Below, in pieces: positions 16,108 through 24,214 of a stretch of DNA of 42,001 bases. Below the pieces are notes generated by a model. The model was given only the letters and a program-made list of their open reading frames with translations, was not told the DNA's origin and searched no databases. The position numbers and the translations under genes are program-made. Every line of letters starts with the position of its first letter. Position 1 is the stretch's first letter. This DNA is from JBAXPW01 sp037132015 (lineage in GTDB: Bacteria; Patescibacteriota; Microgenomatia; UBA1406; GWC2-37-13): assembly GCA_037132015.1 (NCBI GenBank), contig JBAXPW010000004.1, positions 1-42,001 on the forward strand, written 5' to 3'.

Positions 16108-17151
16108 TTAGCACATTTCGTATCGTGCAGACTTCGTACTTCCAACTTTTTTTATAACATTTTTTTTAATTAGATCTTGCACATCACGAAGTATCGTATC
16201 TTCCGAAACATCAGATACTATTTGATGAAATGCTTTATTTTGCAAGTATCCAATTTCTTGAATATATTCAATTACTTTTATCTGACGCTCAGTTAAATAC
16301 ACTTGTTTCCCTCCAAACTTATCTTTTAATTTTGAGTCTTTTGAAAGTTTGAGAATTTTCTCTTTTATTCGTTCAAACTCTACTGAAGCTCCAAATGTAA
16401 AGTATTCTAACCATGCACTTGTATCACCTGAGGATGCCTTTTGAAGATTTTCATAGTACGCATATGAATCTTTATCATAATATTCTTCGAGTGAAAAAAA
16501 TCGTCGAATATCATACCCTCCCAAAAACATCATAAGTGTTGCAAGAACTCGAGCTACTCTTCCATTACCATCTATAAAAGGATGAATTCGTACTAATTCA
16601 TGATGTGCAATTCCTGCTTTTAGAATGGGATGAATCATATCTTTATCATCTTTATTCACCCAGAATAAAAATTCACGCATTAAAAATGGTACTTCAATTG
16701 CAGGGGGAGGACGAAATGTAACTTCTCCTGTTTCAGAATTTCTGATAATAACTTGTTTAGTGCGATATTCACCTGCTTGTTCGGGCAAGAGAATTTTTTC
16801 AATAATTATTTTATGAACTTTTCTTATTATAGAATCGGTGATTTTTTCAATAGGACGATTTGCTTCTTCATCAATAAATTCAATAACTTTTCTATAATTT
16901 ATTATTTCTTGAATATCTCTTGGACGTCCAATAACATCTTTGCCGAGAAGAATATCTTTTGCTTCATCTTTATGAAGTTGGTTTCCTTCAAGATGCGTTC
17001 CGTGATAAACAGCACGAACTACAGCCTCTTCTCTAAACTGTTTTTCCCAAAGAGGTAAAATAGGAGCATGTTTTATCACTTCTTCTGCAGCCTCGATACG
17101 AGAGATATGAAGAAGAATTTTATTTGTAATAGTATATACAGGGGAAAACAT
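16108..17151 (-). CDS. Fic-domain protein with C-terminal winged helix
   Basis: Fic enzymes transfer AMP or a related group to target proteins. The active-site loop HPFIDGNGRVAR matches HPFxxGNGRxxR with the catalytic His (near residue 190). HGTHLEGNQL near residue 55 is the inhibitory (S/T)xxxE(G/N) helix that keeps the enzyme off, so the toxin-like activity is self-contained (class II). After the Fic core, TERQIKVIEYIQEIGYLQN and SEDTILRDVQDLIKKNVI form a winged-helix DNA-binding domain at the C-terminus. The start is moved to the second ATG, because the first overlaps a TATAAT. DNA ligase follows 9 bp later. The target is unknown; self-regulation by DNA binding is inferred. Confidence 0.88.
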   Translation of the reverse strand: MFSPVYTITNKILLHISRIEAAEEVIKHAPILPLWEKQFREEAVVRAVYHGTHLEGNQLHKDEAKDILLGKDVIGRPRDIQEIINYRKVIEFIDEEANRPIEKITDSIIRKVHKIIIEKILLPEQAGEYRTKQVIIRNSETGEVTFRPPPAIEVPFLMREFLFWVNKDDKDMIHPILKAGIAHHELVRIHPFIDGNGRVARVLATLMMFLGGYDIRRFFSLEEYYDKDSYAYYENLQKASSGDTSAWLEYFTFGASVEFERIKEKILKLSKDSKLKDKFGGKQVYLTERQIKVIEYIQEIGYLQNKAFHQIVSDVSEDTILRDVQDLIKKNVIKKVGSTKSARYEMC

Positions 17152-17158
17152 ACAAATC

Positions 17159-17164
17159 ATTATA
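17159..17164 (-). promoter_or_regulatory. -10 element of the Fic/ligase unit
   Basis: TATAAT on the minus strand includes the A and T of the upstream ATG at 17160 and lies 7 nt before the ATG at 17151. A start inside the -10 is unlikely, so the later ATG is chosen. The -35 region is not convincing. Confidence 0.5.
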
Positions 17165-17191
17165 CCGCATGTTTACCGCAAATACTGCAAC

Positions 17192-17872
17192 TCATTTTCC
17201 AAATCTTCGATCTCGTTCATAAAACTCATCAATACATAATTTGAACTTTTCATTTGAAAAATCAGGATACAGGTCATCAACAAACATAAGCTCCGCATAA
17301 GCACTTTGCATAGATAAAAATCCTGATAATCTATTTTCACCACCTGTACGAATAATTAAATCAGCATTTGGAAAGGGAAGAACTGCGGTGTCTAAATATT
17401 TCATCACATCATCGCCATTCTCTTCATTCATTTTTTTTGTTGCTCTCACTACTTCATCAGGGCCACCATAATCAAGACCAAGCACAAGATAATATGATTC
17501 GAAATGTTTGGTTTTTTCTTCTGCTTCAATAATTTTATTACGCAATTTTTCACTCATTCTATCTTTTCGACCAATATGTACTATACGCACTTTGTCTTCG
17601 AGAGCTTCCTTCAAATGCGCATCAACACCAAAATAAAATAGATCCATGAGATATCCCACCTCTTCCTCAGCACGTTTCCAATTCTCTGTAGAAAATCCCC
17701 ACAATGTGAGAATTTTTATGTCCATCTGCCTTGATAATCGTGCGATTTTTACACTTTGTTCATATCCTCTTCGATGACCTTCTATTGAAAATAGTCCTTT
17801 TTGTTTTGCCCATCTTCGATTCCCATCAGGTATGATGGCAACGTGATGAAGCTTCTTACTATGTTCTCCCAT
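17192..17872 (-). CDS. uppS: Isoprenyl transferase (undecaprenyl-diphosphate synthase)
   Basis: The 226-aa cis-prenyltransferase builds the long polyprenyl diphosphate that carries peptidoglycan and glycan precursors. IIPDGNRRWA holds the catalytic Asp (D16), LTLWGFSTENWKR is the substrate helix, and LIIRTGGENRLSGFL and AELMFVDDLYPDF complete the UPPS signature. The family usually has RTSGE; GG here is a mild change. It lies downstream of the mevalonate genes on the same strand but is separated from them by three plus-strand pilin-like genes, so it is a functional neighbour (using the IPP they make) rather than an operon member. Length is slightly below the usual 240-250. Confidence 0.95.
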   Translation of the reverse strand: MGEHSKKLHHVAIIPDGNRRWAKQKGLFSIEGHRRGYEQSVKIARLSRQMDIKILTLWGFSTENWKRAEEEVGYLMDLFYFGVDAHLKEALEDKVRIVHIGRKDRMSEKLRNKIIEAEEKTKHFESYYLVLGLDYGGPDEVVRATKKMNEENGDDVMKYLDTAVLPFPNADLIIRTGGENRLSGFLSMQSAYAELMFVDDLYPDFSNEKFKLCIDEFYERDRRFGK

Positions 17873-17887
17873 ATTATATTAGTCTTC

Positions 17888-17916
17888 TTGACTTCAAAAA
17901 TCATTTGTTATAGACT
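17888..17916 (+). promoter_or_regulatory. Promoter of the pilin-like gene trio
   Basis: TTGACT (17888-17893), 17 bp, TAGACT (17911-17916), then 6 nt to the ATG at 17923. It lies in the 50-bp gap shared with the divergent uppS gene. Confidence 0.55.
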
Positions 17917-17922
17917 GAATTC

Positions 17923-18237
17923 ATGCAAAATGTGTATCTAGCTCAAATAAATCCTACAACTATACAAGACGCTATGCCCTTTACTAAAAAAATGGGGACA
18001 ATAGCTGATCTTACTAACCTTCTCGTACCCATTGCAGTAACAGGAGCTGGAATAGTTCTTTTTATTATGTTTATATATGCTGGATTTATGTATATGAGCA
18101 GTGAAGGTAATGCTGAAAAGCTCAAAAAGGCTCAATCTCTCCTTATGATGTCTCTCATTGGATTTGCACTTGTTATTGGGAGTTTTATTATCATACAATT
18201 ACTCAAACTTATTTTTCAAGTTAATATACCTATATGA
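17923..18237 (+). CDS. T4SS_pilin-like small membrane protein 1
   Basis: The 104-aa protein has a short N-terminal part, a first membrane helix (IAVTGAGIVLFIMFIYAGFMYM), a loop with SSEGNAEKLKKAQS and a second helix (LMMSLIGFALVIGSFIIIQLLKLIF). The GN(A/P)EK-KKAQ loop between two helices is the hallmark of the CPR T4SS_pilin (TrbC/VirB2-related) family. There is no clear cleavable signal. It is the first gene of a three-gene run of related proteins and overlaps the next by 4 nt. No ATPase or core secretion gene is nearby in this window, so whether these build a pilus, a channel or something else is open. Confidence 0.75.
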   Translation: MQNVYLAQINPTTIQDAMPFTKKMGTIADLTNLLVPIAVTGAGIVLFIMFIYAGFMYMSSEGNAEKLKKAQSLLMMSLIGFALVIGSFIIIQLLKLIFQVNIPI

Positions 18238-18581
18238 GATTTTTAGCATTAGCTGATCCGTTTGGAAAAATTAATCCAACATTGTCAACCATACCTGCGG
18301 ATGATCCAGTCACATCTCTCACAAAAATCCTCAATCTTGGGCTTGAGTTATTCTTGATTGTAGCTGGATTATATACACTCGTAAATTTTCTCACCGCTGG
18401 ATATTCATATATCACATCTGAAGGAGATAGTAAAAAAATCTCACAGGCAAATAGTCGGATTACCTATACTATTATTGGACTTATTATTATTGTTGTAACA
18501 CCACTGATCGCTATACTTATTGGTATCATCGTATTTAAACGATGGGATGCGCTTATCAATCCAGATATAAAGACACTATAA
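18234..18581 (+). CDS. T4SS_pilin-like small membrane protein 2
   Basis: The 115-aa protein repeats the same layout: a polar N-terminal segment, a helix (LNLGLELFLIVAGLYTLVNFLTAGYSYI), a loop TSEGDSKKISQANS and a helix (ITYTIIGLIIIVVTPLIAILIGIIVF), then a short tail. The loop matches the family pattern (TSxGxxxKixxAxx). Its ATG overlaps the stop of protein 1, so translation is coupled. Sequence divergence from the first and third copies suggests different subunits rather than recent duplicates. Confidence 0.72.
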   Translation: MRFLALADPFGKINPTLSTIPADDPVTSLTKILNLGLELFLIVAGLYTLVNFLTAGYSYITSEGDSKKISQANSRITYTIIGLIIIVVTPLIAILIGIIVFKRWDALINPDIKTL

Positions 18582-18585
18582 TATT

Positions 18586-18981
18586 ATGATAAAATTTCAC
18601 CTGTTTACTGAAACATTTAATCGTCTTTTTTTCCAGGCGGTAACTCCTAAACAAGCTGTCTGTTTTGGACCTATCTGTCCCCAAATTGCAACCAAAGATC
18701 AGGCAACAGCAACAGCAGGAAATATTTTTGGAAGTGGTATACGTATTTTTTTGATTATTGCTGGTTTTACAGCTCTTCTATATATGTTAATGGGAGCATA
18801 TAATTGGATTACTTCTGGAGGAGAAAAAGAAAAAGTTAAAAAAGCTCAAGATCAAATCACCTATGGCGCGATCGGCGTCGTTGTTGTTGTTATTGTTCTT
18901 GTATTATTCTTTGTTATCGTGACTAATGTTCTCGGAATCTTTGGACCAAATGGTACTATAACATTACCGACATTGTTTTAA
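18586..18981 (+). CDS. T4SS_pilin-like small membrane protein 3
   Basis: The 131-aa protein has a longer N-terminal region with two cysteines (CFGPIC), then a helix (SGIRIFLIIAGFTALLYMLMGAYNWI), the loop TSGGEKEKVKKAQDQ and a second helix (GAIGVVVVVIVLVLFFVIVTNVLGIF). The loop is the clearest match of the three to the T4SS_pilin consensus (TSGGxxEKxxKAxxxI). It starts 4 nt after protein 2 and overlaps the convergent isopentenyl phosphate kinase gene by 4 nt, which leaves no room for a terminator. Confidence 0.75.
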   Translation: MIKFHLFTETFNRLFFQAVTPKQAVCFGPICPQIATKDQATATAGNIFGSGIRIFLIIAGFTALLYMLMGAYNWITSGGEKEKVKKAQDQITYGAIGVVVVVIVLVLFFVIVTNVLGIFGPNGTITLPTLF

Positions 18982-19778
18982 CTTATTTTAGTTCCTGTTT
19001 CTATTTGAATATTTGAAAGGATTTTGCTGATTGTATTAGCTTGATTTCCTTGAATAATATACGTCTGGATTCCTTTTTTAGAATATTCAAGAGACTGATG
19101 AATTTTATGCGCCATTCCTCCTGTAACATCATATCCTTCAGCATTAATTAAATACTGTTCAACTTCACTAATATTATTTGAATCTATTTCTGGTATTACT
19201 TTGTTATTTGGACCAAATACACCTTCTACAACAGTTAGATGAATTATATGTGAAATATCATATGCCGTTTCAAATTCTTGAATCAGCACATCAAACAATG
19301 CCTCAGTTGAATATATATAAGCACCTCGTATCTCATCAACTACTATATCTCCGTGAATAAATGGAATAATATTTGCATTTACTAATGCTCTAATACTTTG
19401 AGAATAAATCGACTTAACACTTTTATCTAATAGAGTCATGCATGAAGAAGGATGTACAGGAAACACAGAAACATTATTATTTAAAAATTCCTTTGAAAGA
19501 ATGAGATTTAACATCTGAGCATCATATGCCACGTGGCACATACCCAAATATCCATTCATATCTGTAATCCCTTCTTGAATTTTGTATTTTTTTGCAGGAA
19601 CATGTGCAAAAGAACCAGCACCATTTCCAAAAATAAACTGAATATTAGGATTATCTTGAACTACTTTACCCAGATCATAAACTAATTTCTTTATTTTCTT
19701 TGAATGTATTGAATATGGCTTTGATTTGTCTGTAATATAGCTTCCCCCTATTTTTACAAATACAAGCTGTTGTTTCAT
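18978..19778 (-). CDS. ipk: Isopentenyl phosphate kinase
   Basis: The 266-aa amino-acid-kinase-fold protein phosphorylates isopentenyl phosphate to IPP. VKIGGSYITDK holds the catalytic Lys (K9) and Gly loop. GNGAGSFAHVPAKKY (residues 51-65) contains the His after GSF that marks archaeal-type IPKs and separates them from aspartate or glutamate kinases. YDVTGGMAHKI near the C-terminus is the nucleotide-binding VTGGM segment. IPK is the last step of the archaeal and chloroflexal alternative mevalonate route. It lies 2 bp after the decarboxylase gene on the same strand. The kinase makes sense only with a mevalonate-phosphate decarboxylase, which is the next gene upstream. Confidence 0.9.
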   Translation of the reverse strand: MKQQLVFVKIGGSYITDKSKPYSIHSKKIKKLVYDLGKVVQDNPNIQFIFGNGAGSFAHVPAKKYKIQEGITDMNGYLGMCHVAYDAQMLNLILSKEFLNNNVSVFPVHPSSCMTLLDKSVKSIYSQSIRALVNANIIPFIHGDIVVDEIRGAYIYSTEALFDVLIQEFETAYDISHIIHLTVVEGVFGPNNKVIPEIDSNNISEVEQYLINAEGYDVTGGMAHKIHQSLEYSKKGIQTYIIQGNQANTISKILSNIQIETGTKIS

Positions 19779-19780
19779 AG

Positions 19781-20761
19781 TTAGAATAAATGATCTTCTA
19801 TCAAATGTGCTCCTTTTGAAGCTCTATTTTCTATTATTTTATTTACATAGTCGAGTGTGTGTAGCTCCTTAATCAAGATATCTTTATGCTGAGTTTGAAC
19901 AAGAATATGCACGTCCTGACCCGTATTTAATGTAAAATACACAGGTAATCCATCTCTTCGCAAATGTTGGACAAACTTCATAAGAAGCACTGTTTGTGGT
20001 AACCAATAGATAAGTGATGGAGTTGAAGTAATCATGATTGCGTGAAGCTCGAGAGCTTCTGCTTCACACAACTCTCCAAGACCAATAAAATTTTTTTCTG
20101 TAATATGTTTTTTACACTCTTGAACTTTATTCTTTAATTTATTTATACGCGTTTCAAAAAAAGGACTTGTATAGGCAAGTTTATGACCATCTATCGTTGC
20201 AACATCCTTCGGTCCTGAACTTACAACTGCAATCACATCAATGATATCCCAATGATCTGGTGTATTCATAGAATAAGCATATGATGTTGCATCGTCTGAT
20301 CCTTCCTTCCATTCAACAAATCCATCAGGAATAGAACGGGAAGCCGATCCCGAACTTGATTTGCGAGTGAGAATAGTGAGCTCCTTTTCACTCAAGCGTA
20401 ATCCAAGAGCTCCTGCCGTTGCCACTGTCAGAGCAGCAAATCCAGATGCAGATGAAGATAGCCCCGTACTCGTTGGAAAATTATTTTCTGAAACAATCTT
20501 TGCGAATATCTCTACTCCTGCAATAGTTCGTAATAAATCAATCTGTTTTTTTGCTCGTATCGTAACTTTTTCATCAAATATTCCATTGAGATATACTTTA
20601 TCTTCTTTATATTCCTCACTAAATTCAATCGTAGTTTTTGTAAGTAAATTGCTCAGATTCATAGAGATACTCGAATTACACGGAAGAAATATGGCTGAAT
20701 CTTTCATACCCCAATACTTGATAAATGCTATATTAGATGGTGCGATTGCTGTGCTTTTCAT
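19781..20761 (-). CDS. mvaD: Diphosphomevalonate or phosphomevalonate decarboxylase
   Basis: The 326-aa GHMP-fold enzyme decarboxylates a phosphorylated mevalonate. APSNIAFIKYWG (residues 7-18) is the family signature, LSSSASGF (101-108) the phosphate-binding loop, SGSASRS (137-143) supplies Ser and Arg residues, and D283 in NTGQDVHI is the base. Classical enzymes act on the diphosphate. In Haloferax and Roseiflexus a homologue acts on mevalonate monophosphate and IPK follows. With IPK next door and no phosphomevalonate kinase here, the monophosphate activity is more likely. This is inference; motifs alone do not separate the two. Gaps to its neighbours are 2 and 6 bp. Confidence 0.9.
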   Translation of the reverse strand: MKSTAIAPSNIAFIKYWGMKDSAIFLPCNSSISMNLSNLLTKTTIEFSEEYKEDKVYLNGIFDEKVTIRAKKQIDLLRTIAGVEIFAKIVSENNFPTSTGLSSSASGFAALTVATAGALGLRLSEKELTILTRKSSSGSASRSIPDGFVEWKEGSDDATSYAYSMNTPDHWDIIDVIAVVSSGPKDVATIDGHKLAYTSPFFETRINKLKNKVQECKKHITEKNFIGLGELCEAEALELHAIMITSTPSLIYWLPQTVLLMKFVQHLRRDGLPVYFTLNTGQDVHILVQTQHKDILIKELHTLDYVNKIIENRASKGAHLIEDHLF

Positions 20762-20767
20762 ATAATA

Positions 20768-21709
20768 TTATTCACAAATAATTTCAACTCCTCGGGTATC
20801 CTGTTTAAATTGATAGTATGGTATTTTTTGTTCGTTAAGAAATTGAATAAGTCCTTCCTGATCTGTAGTAAAAAATAATACAAATCCTGATCCATCAATT
20901 ACTCCGCCTGCTCCCGTAACTTTTCCTGTTCCAAATGTATTTAATAATTGTATTATTTTTTTTGTTTTATCAGAAACAACACCCATCTCTTCAAGCTTAT
21001 TTTGAATATCTTTTAGAGTTGACTCAAATAATACAACATCCTCTTTGACAATTGATATTACTAACCTTTTTGTAAATTTTTCGATTGAATACATGATCTT
21101 CTCCATTCTTTCAGGATCTTCATTATATCTTCTACCAACTAATTGCACCATCTCCAATGTAGATTCAACAGACTTTCCAGAATCTATTAAAAATAATTTT
21201 TGTTCGATGTTGTTTGGTATTTTAAATCCCAGTGAAGAAATATTTTTTAAAAATTCAAATTCTTTCCTAAAATAAATCAACCCTCCAAAACATGAGGTTG
21301 AGTTATCAATTCCTGATGGATTGCCATGGAAATGTTTTTCAACTTGATATGCGAGAGAATTAATATATTCTTTGTCTGGAATTTTTTCAGTTAAAAATGT
21401 ATACAGAGCCGAAGATAACACAACACTTAGAGCTCCAGAAGATCCCAATCCTCTTCCAACAGGAATATCGGAAGTAATTTTGACTGAACACTCTTCATTT
21501 ATAATTGTATGGCCTTCTTTTTTTATCGTTTTTAATACAAGATCATATATTGGTTTTAGACTTTTTTTTATCTCTATTTTATTGCTGTGTGTTACAACAC
21601 ACGTGATCCGCAACTGCGTAGCACATGCTATAGCAGGTCGTCCATACACAACAGCATGTTCACCAGATAAAATTACTTTTGCAGGAGCTGAGACAATTAC
21701 TTTATTCAT
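20768..21709 (-). CDS. mvk: Mevalonate kinase
   Basis: The 313-aa GHMP kinase makes 5-phosphomevalonate from mevalonate and ATP. APAKVILSGEHAVVYGRPAIA (motif 1), PVGRGLGSSGA (residues 83-93, ATP loop) and HGNPSGIDN (128-136, with the catalytic Asp) are all intact, and a C-terminal TGAGGVIDG is motif 3. Length and motifs match archaeal/bacterial mevalonate kinases, not phosphomevalonate kinase or homoserine kinase. It is 6 bp from both neighbours in the minus-strand operon. Confidence 0.95.
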   Translation of the reverse strand: MNKVIVSAPAKVILSGEHAVVYGRPAIACATQLRITCVVTHSNKIEIKKSLKPIYDLVLKTIKKEGHTIINEECSVKITSDIPVGRGLGSSGALSVVLSSALYTFLTEKIPDKEYINSLAYQVEKHFHGNPSGIDNSTSCFGGLIYFRKEFEFLKNISSLGFKIPNNIEQKLFLIDSGKSVESTLEMVQLVGRRYNEDPERMEKIMYSIEKFTKRLVISIVKEDVVLFESTLKDIQNKLEEMGVVSDKTKKIIQLLNTFGTGKVTGAGGVIDGSGFVLFFTTDQEGLIQFLNEQKIPYYQFKQDTRGVEIICE

Positions 21710-21715
21710 ACATTA

Positions 21716-22015
21716 TTAACAAGGTTTAAATTTAATGGTATATGATACAAGATCTTCTTTATTGATATCAGGTATTTTTCGTAAAACAGTACAGACAATT
21801 GATCCATTTTTAATAATTGGGTCTTTATTGTCGCATATTTGTCCATATATTTTTTCACCATTATCAAGTTCTACCAACACCACAGTATAAGGAACATACT
21901 CACGATATCGAGATGGAGCAACATAAATCGTTGTTTGAAGCAAAACAACTCCTTTTAAACCAATATATTTTCGTATCTCTTTTTGCCTTCTCCACATTTT
22001 TACTGGTGAATTCAT
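21716..22015 (-). CDS. DUF35 OB-fold protein of the thiolase/HMG-CoA synthase complex, zinc ribbon missing
   Basis: In archaea a DUF35 protein holds acetoacetyl-CoA thiolase and HMG-CoA synthase together and passes the intermediate between them. The gene here sits right after thiolase in the same order as in archaea. The 99-aa protein has the N-terminal helix (MWRRQKEIRKYIGLKG) and the OB-fold strands (YTVVLVELDNGEKIYGQI, GSIVCTVLRKI). The rubredoxin-like Cys4 zinc ribbon that normally follows the helix is replaced by a Cys-free VLLQTTIYVAP segment, so the protein is shorter than usual. Cys residues remain only near the end (CDN, CTV, final C). It probably keeps the scaffold role without zinc. 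Confidence 0.75.
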   Translation of the reverse strand: MNSPVKMWRRQKEIRKYIGLKGVVLLQTTIYVAPSRYREYVPYTVVLVELDNGEKIYGQICDNKDPIIKNGSIVCTVLRKIPDINKEDLVSYTIKFKPC

Positions 22016-22024
22016 ATTATGACA

Positions 22025-23167
22025 TTAAATTCCTAAAATACTCACAACAGCAACGGCTCCCGACCCTCCCACATTATGGGAAAGTCCATATTGTGCACTC
22101 GCTACTTGTCGTTCTCCTGCTTGTCCTGATAACTGTAGATACAATTCCCCTATTTGTTTTATTCCTGTTGCACCTATTGGATGTCCCGATGCTTTAAGTC
22201 CTCCAGAGGAATTTACAACCAATCTCTCTTGTTTTCCTAATTGCGTAGCATATTCCATCGCTTTTGTTCCGCCTTCTCCTTTTTTACAAAATCCAAGATC
22301 TTCCATCGCAATAATCTCTGCTATTGAAAAACAATCATGCACCTCAGCAACATCAATACTTTTCCTATCACAACCTGCTATATCAAACGCCTGATTGCCC
22401 GCTATCACTGTTGTTTCGAGAGAATCCCACGATGTTCTTTTTTTGAGTGATATTGTGTCAGTCGCAAGTGAGGATGAGAGTATTTTTACCTGTCCTAAAT
22501 ATTCTTTTTTATTTGAAAGCAATAATGCAGAAGCGCCATCAGAAATAGGAGAACAATGTAATACTCGCAATGGATCTGCAACTAATGAGCTCTGTTCAAC
22601 CATCTCAAATGATACTTTTTTTTTGAAATGTGCATGAGCATTGAGACTTCCATGAAAATGATTTTTTACACTCACATAAGATAATACTTCCGAAGAATAC
22701 AAATATTTTTGTAAGTAATAATTGGCAATCATTCCATACAGCCCGGGAAATGTAAGTCCAGCAGATTGTTCCTCTCCTGATGAAGCAGATATAAGAGCCT
22801 CCGTGATCTTCTCTGGTGAAACATCTGTCATTTTTTCAGCACCAATAACTAACACATTTTTGTCTCTGTTGGCTTGAAGATACATGGTTGCTTGTTGAAA
22901 AGCCATTCCACCAGATGCACATGCTGATTCATAATGATACACAGGAATATGAGTATGAAATAACTCTGCAATTTTTCCAGATGATAATAAATTATTATCT
23001 AACAGTCCGCCTAGCATATTACTATAAAATATTGCATCAATTTCTTTTATATCTCTGTTAGTCTTGTCAAATAACCCTTGAACGGATTCATAAAGAAGTT
23101 GATATAAAGACTTGTCCCAAAGCTCTCCAAATTGTGTACTGTTATATCCAATAATTGATGGTCTCAT
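22025..23167 (-). CDS. Acetoacetyl-CoA thiolase, archaeal type
   Basis: The enzyme condenses two acetyl-CoA to acetoacetyl-CoA, the first step of the pathway. The nucleophilic Cys is in ESACASGGMA (C83 counting from MRPSIIGYN), EVHDCFSIAEI holds a conserved His/Cys area and SGHPIGATG the catalytic His. This is the SCP2-like thiolase subfamily that pairs with archaeal HMG-CoA synthase and DUF35. The start is set at MRPSIIGYN, since an earlier in-frame ATG would overlap HMG-CoA synthase and an AGGAGG Shine-Dalgarno lies 8 nt before this one. The ATG follows the upstream stop codon by one base. Confidence 0.93.
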   Translation of the reverse strand: MRPSIIGYNSTQFGELWDKSLYQLLYESVQGLFDKTNRDIKEIDAIFYSNMLGGLLDNNLLSSGKIAELFHTHIPVYHYESACASGGMAFQQATMYLQANRDKNVLVIGAEKMTDVSPEKITEALISASSGEEQSAGLTFPGLYGMIANYYLQKYLYSSEVLSYVSVKNHFHGSLNAHAHFKKKVSFEMVEQSSLVADPLRVLHCSPISDGASALLLSNKKEYLGQVKILSSSLATDTISLKKRTSWDSLETTVIAGNQAFDIAGCDRKSIDVAEVHDCFSIAEIIAMEDLGFCKKGEGGTKAMEYATQLGKQERLVVNSSGGLKASGHPIGATGIKQIGELYLQLSGQAGERQVASAQYGLSHNVGGSGAVAVVSILGI

Positions 23168-23168
23168 A

Positions 23169-24191
23169 TCAGTATCCTCCTCCCATGAACTGTTGATACT
23201 GCCGATATGATATATAAATAACATCATCTAATTTTTCTTTAAAATTTTTTCTTATAGAATCGATGTGTTTAGTAACCTTTAATATAAATGCGTCTGATCC
23301 AGCTCCTGATCCGTAAGAAGCAAGAAAAATGGTATCATCTTCTTTTGCCTCCTCAAGCACAGAAACCAATCCCATAAGCGCACAAGCAGTGTATGAATTT
23401 CCTAATTTTTTAACAACAAGTCCTTTTTGAATTTGTTGTTGTGAAAATCCCAATATGCGAGACACCTCGATAGGAAATTTACCATTTGGCATATGAAACA
23501 CTGCATAAGTAAAATCTTCTGGCCTTAACTTATTTTTTTCAAGTATATAGTTTGTTGAAGAAGTTATGTGATGAAAATATGCAGGTTTGCCTGTAAATCT
23601 TCCTGCATGAGTTGGATTAGATACCATTGATCGCCTCCAAAAATCTGGGGTGTCAGAAGAAAAAGATGTTGAATCAACTATCTCAACAGCTACATTTGTA
23701 TCTCCAATCAAGAGTGCGACTGCACCTGAACCGGAAGTACATTCTAAAATATCCTGTGGTTTTGCATTTGCCTTATCAGCTCCACATACTAACACATTTA
23801 CAACTTTTTTAGATTTCACCATAGCGTTAGCGGATATTAATGCTCCAGTAGTTGCTTTACACGCAAATTGTGTATCATATGCAAGATAATGATGGGGAAT
23901 ATCGAGCCACTCACCTATCATAGTTGAGATTGGTTTTACTGCATAAGGTGATGTTTCTGTACCTACAAAAATAGCACCAATTTTTTCTTTGTGTTTAAGA
24001 TTTTGAATAACTATTGCTGACGCTTCAATTGCCATCGTAACCACATCCTCATCATGAGAAGCGACCGCTTTCTCTTCAACAGACAATGATTTTTTTATTT
24101 CCTCACCATCACGTTGCCAATATGAAGCGATCTCATCAACTTTGATTCTATATCGTGGAATATAAAATCCGTAATCTACAATTCCTGTCAT
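23169..24191 (-). CDS. HMG-CoA synthase, archaeal type
   Basis: The 340-aa thiolase-fold enzyme adds acetyl-CoA to acetoacetyl-CoA. The catalytic Cys is C111 in YDTQFACKATTGAL, the general-base His is H233 in VFHMPNGKFP, and a Glu lies in VGTETSPYAVKPI. SYGSGAGSDAF near the end binds CoA. Length and sequence match the archaeal form, shorter than the 380-480 aa of Firmicute MvaS and eukaryotic enzymes. A one-base gap to thiolase supports a fixed complex with thiolase and DUF35. The gene is separated from HMG-CoA reductase by a tandem repeat array. Confidence 0.93.
   Translation of the reverse strand: MTGIVDYGFYIPRYRIKVDEIASYWQRDGEEIKKSLSVEEKAVASHDEDVVTMAIEASAIVIQNLKHKEKIGAIFVGTETSPYAVKPISTMIGEWLDIPHHYLAYDTQFACKATTGALISANAMVKSKKVVNVLVCGADKANAKPQDILECTSGSGAVALLIGDTNVAVEIVDSTSFSSDTPDFWRRSMVSNPTHAGRFTGKPAYFHHITSSTNYILEKNKLRPEDFTYAVFHMPNGKFPIEVSRILGFSQQQIQKGLVVKKLGNSYTACALMGLVSVLEEAKEDDTIFLASYGSGAGSDAFILKVTKHIDSIRKNFKEKLDDVIYISYRQYQQFMGGGY
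23176..23181 (-). promoter_or_regulatory. Shine-Dalgarno of the thiolase gene
   Basis: AGGAGG on the minus strand, 8 nt before the ATG at 23167 and inside the end of the HMG-CoA synthase gene. It is the only clear Shine-Dalgarno I found before a gene in this window, and it decides the thiolase start. Confidence 0.7.
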
Positions 24192-24214
24192 TTTGTGAAA
24201 AAAAATATTTTAAT

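Noticed and set aside
15768..16157. 129-codon plus-strand frame opposite the ligase and Fic genes
   Set aside because: It is antisense to two clear genes, with low-complexity composition and no promoter.
18235..23171. Alternative genetic code with UGA as Gly (Gracilibacteria/SR1 type)
   Set aside because: UGA terminates well-conserved genes here (for example HMG-CoA synthase and the first pilin-like gene) with the next gene starting at once, so UGA is a stop.
23228..24191. Standard Firmicute-type MvaS/MvaE arrangement
   Set aside because: HMG-CoA synthase and thiolase are the separate archaeal-type proteins with DUF35, not the long MvaS plus thiolase-reductase fusion MvaE.
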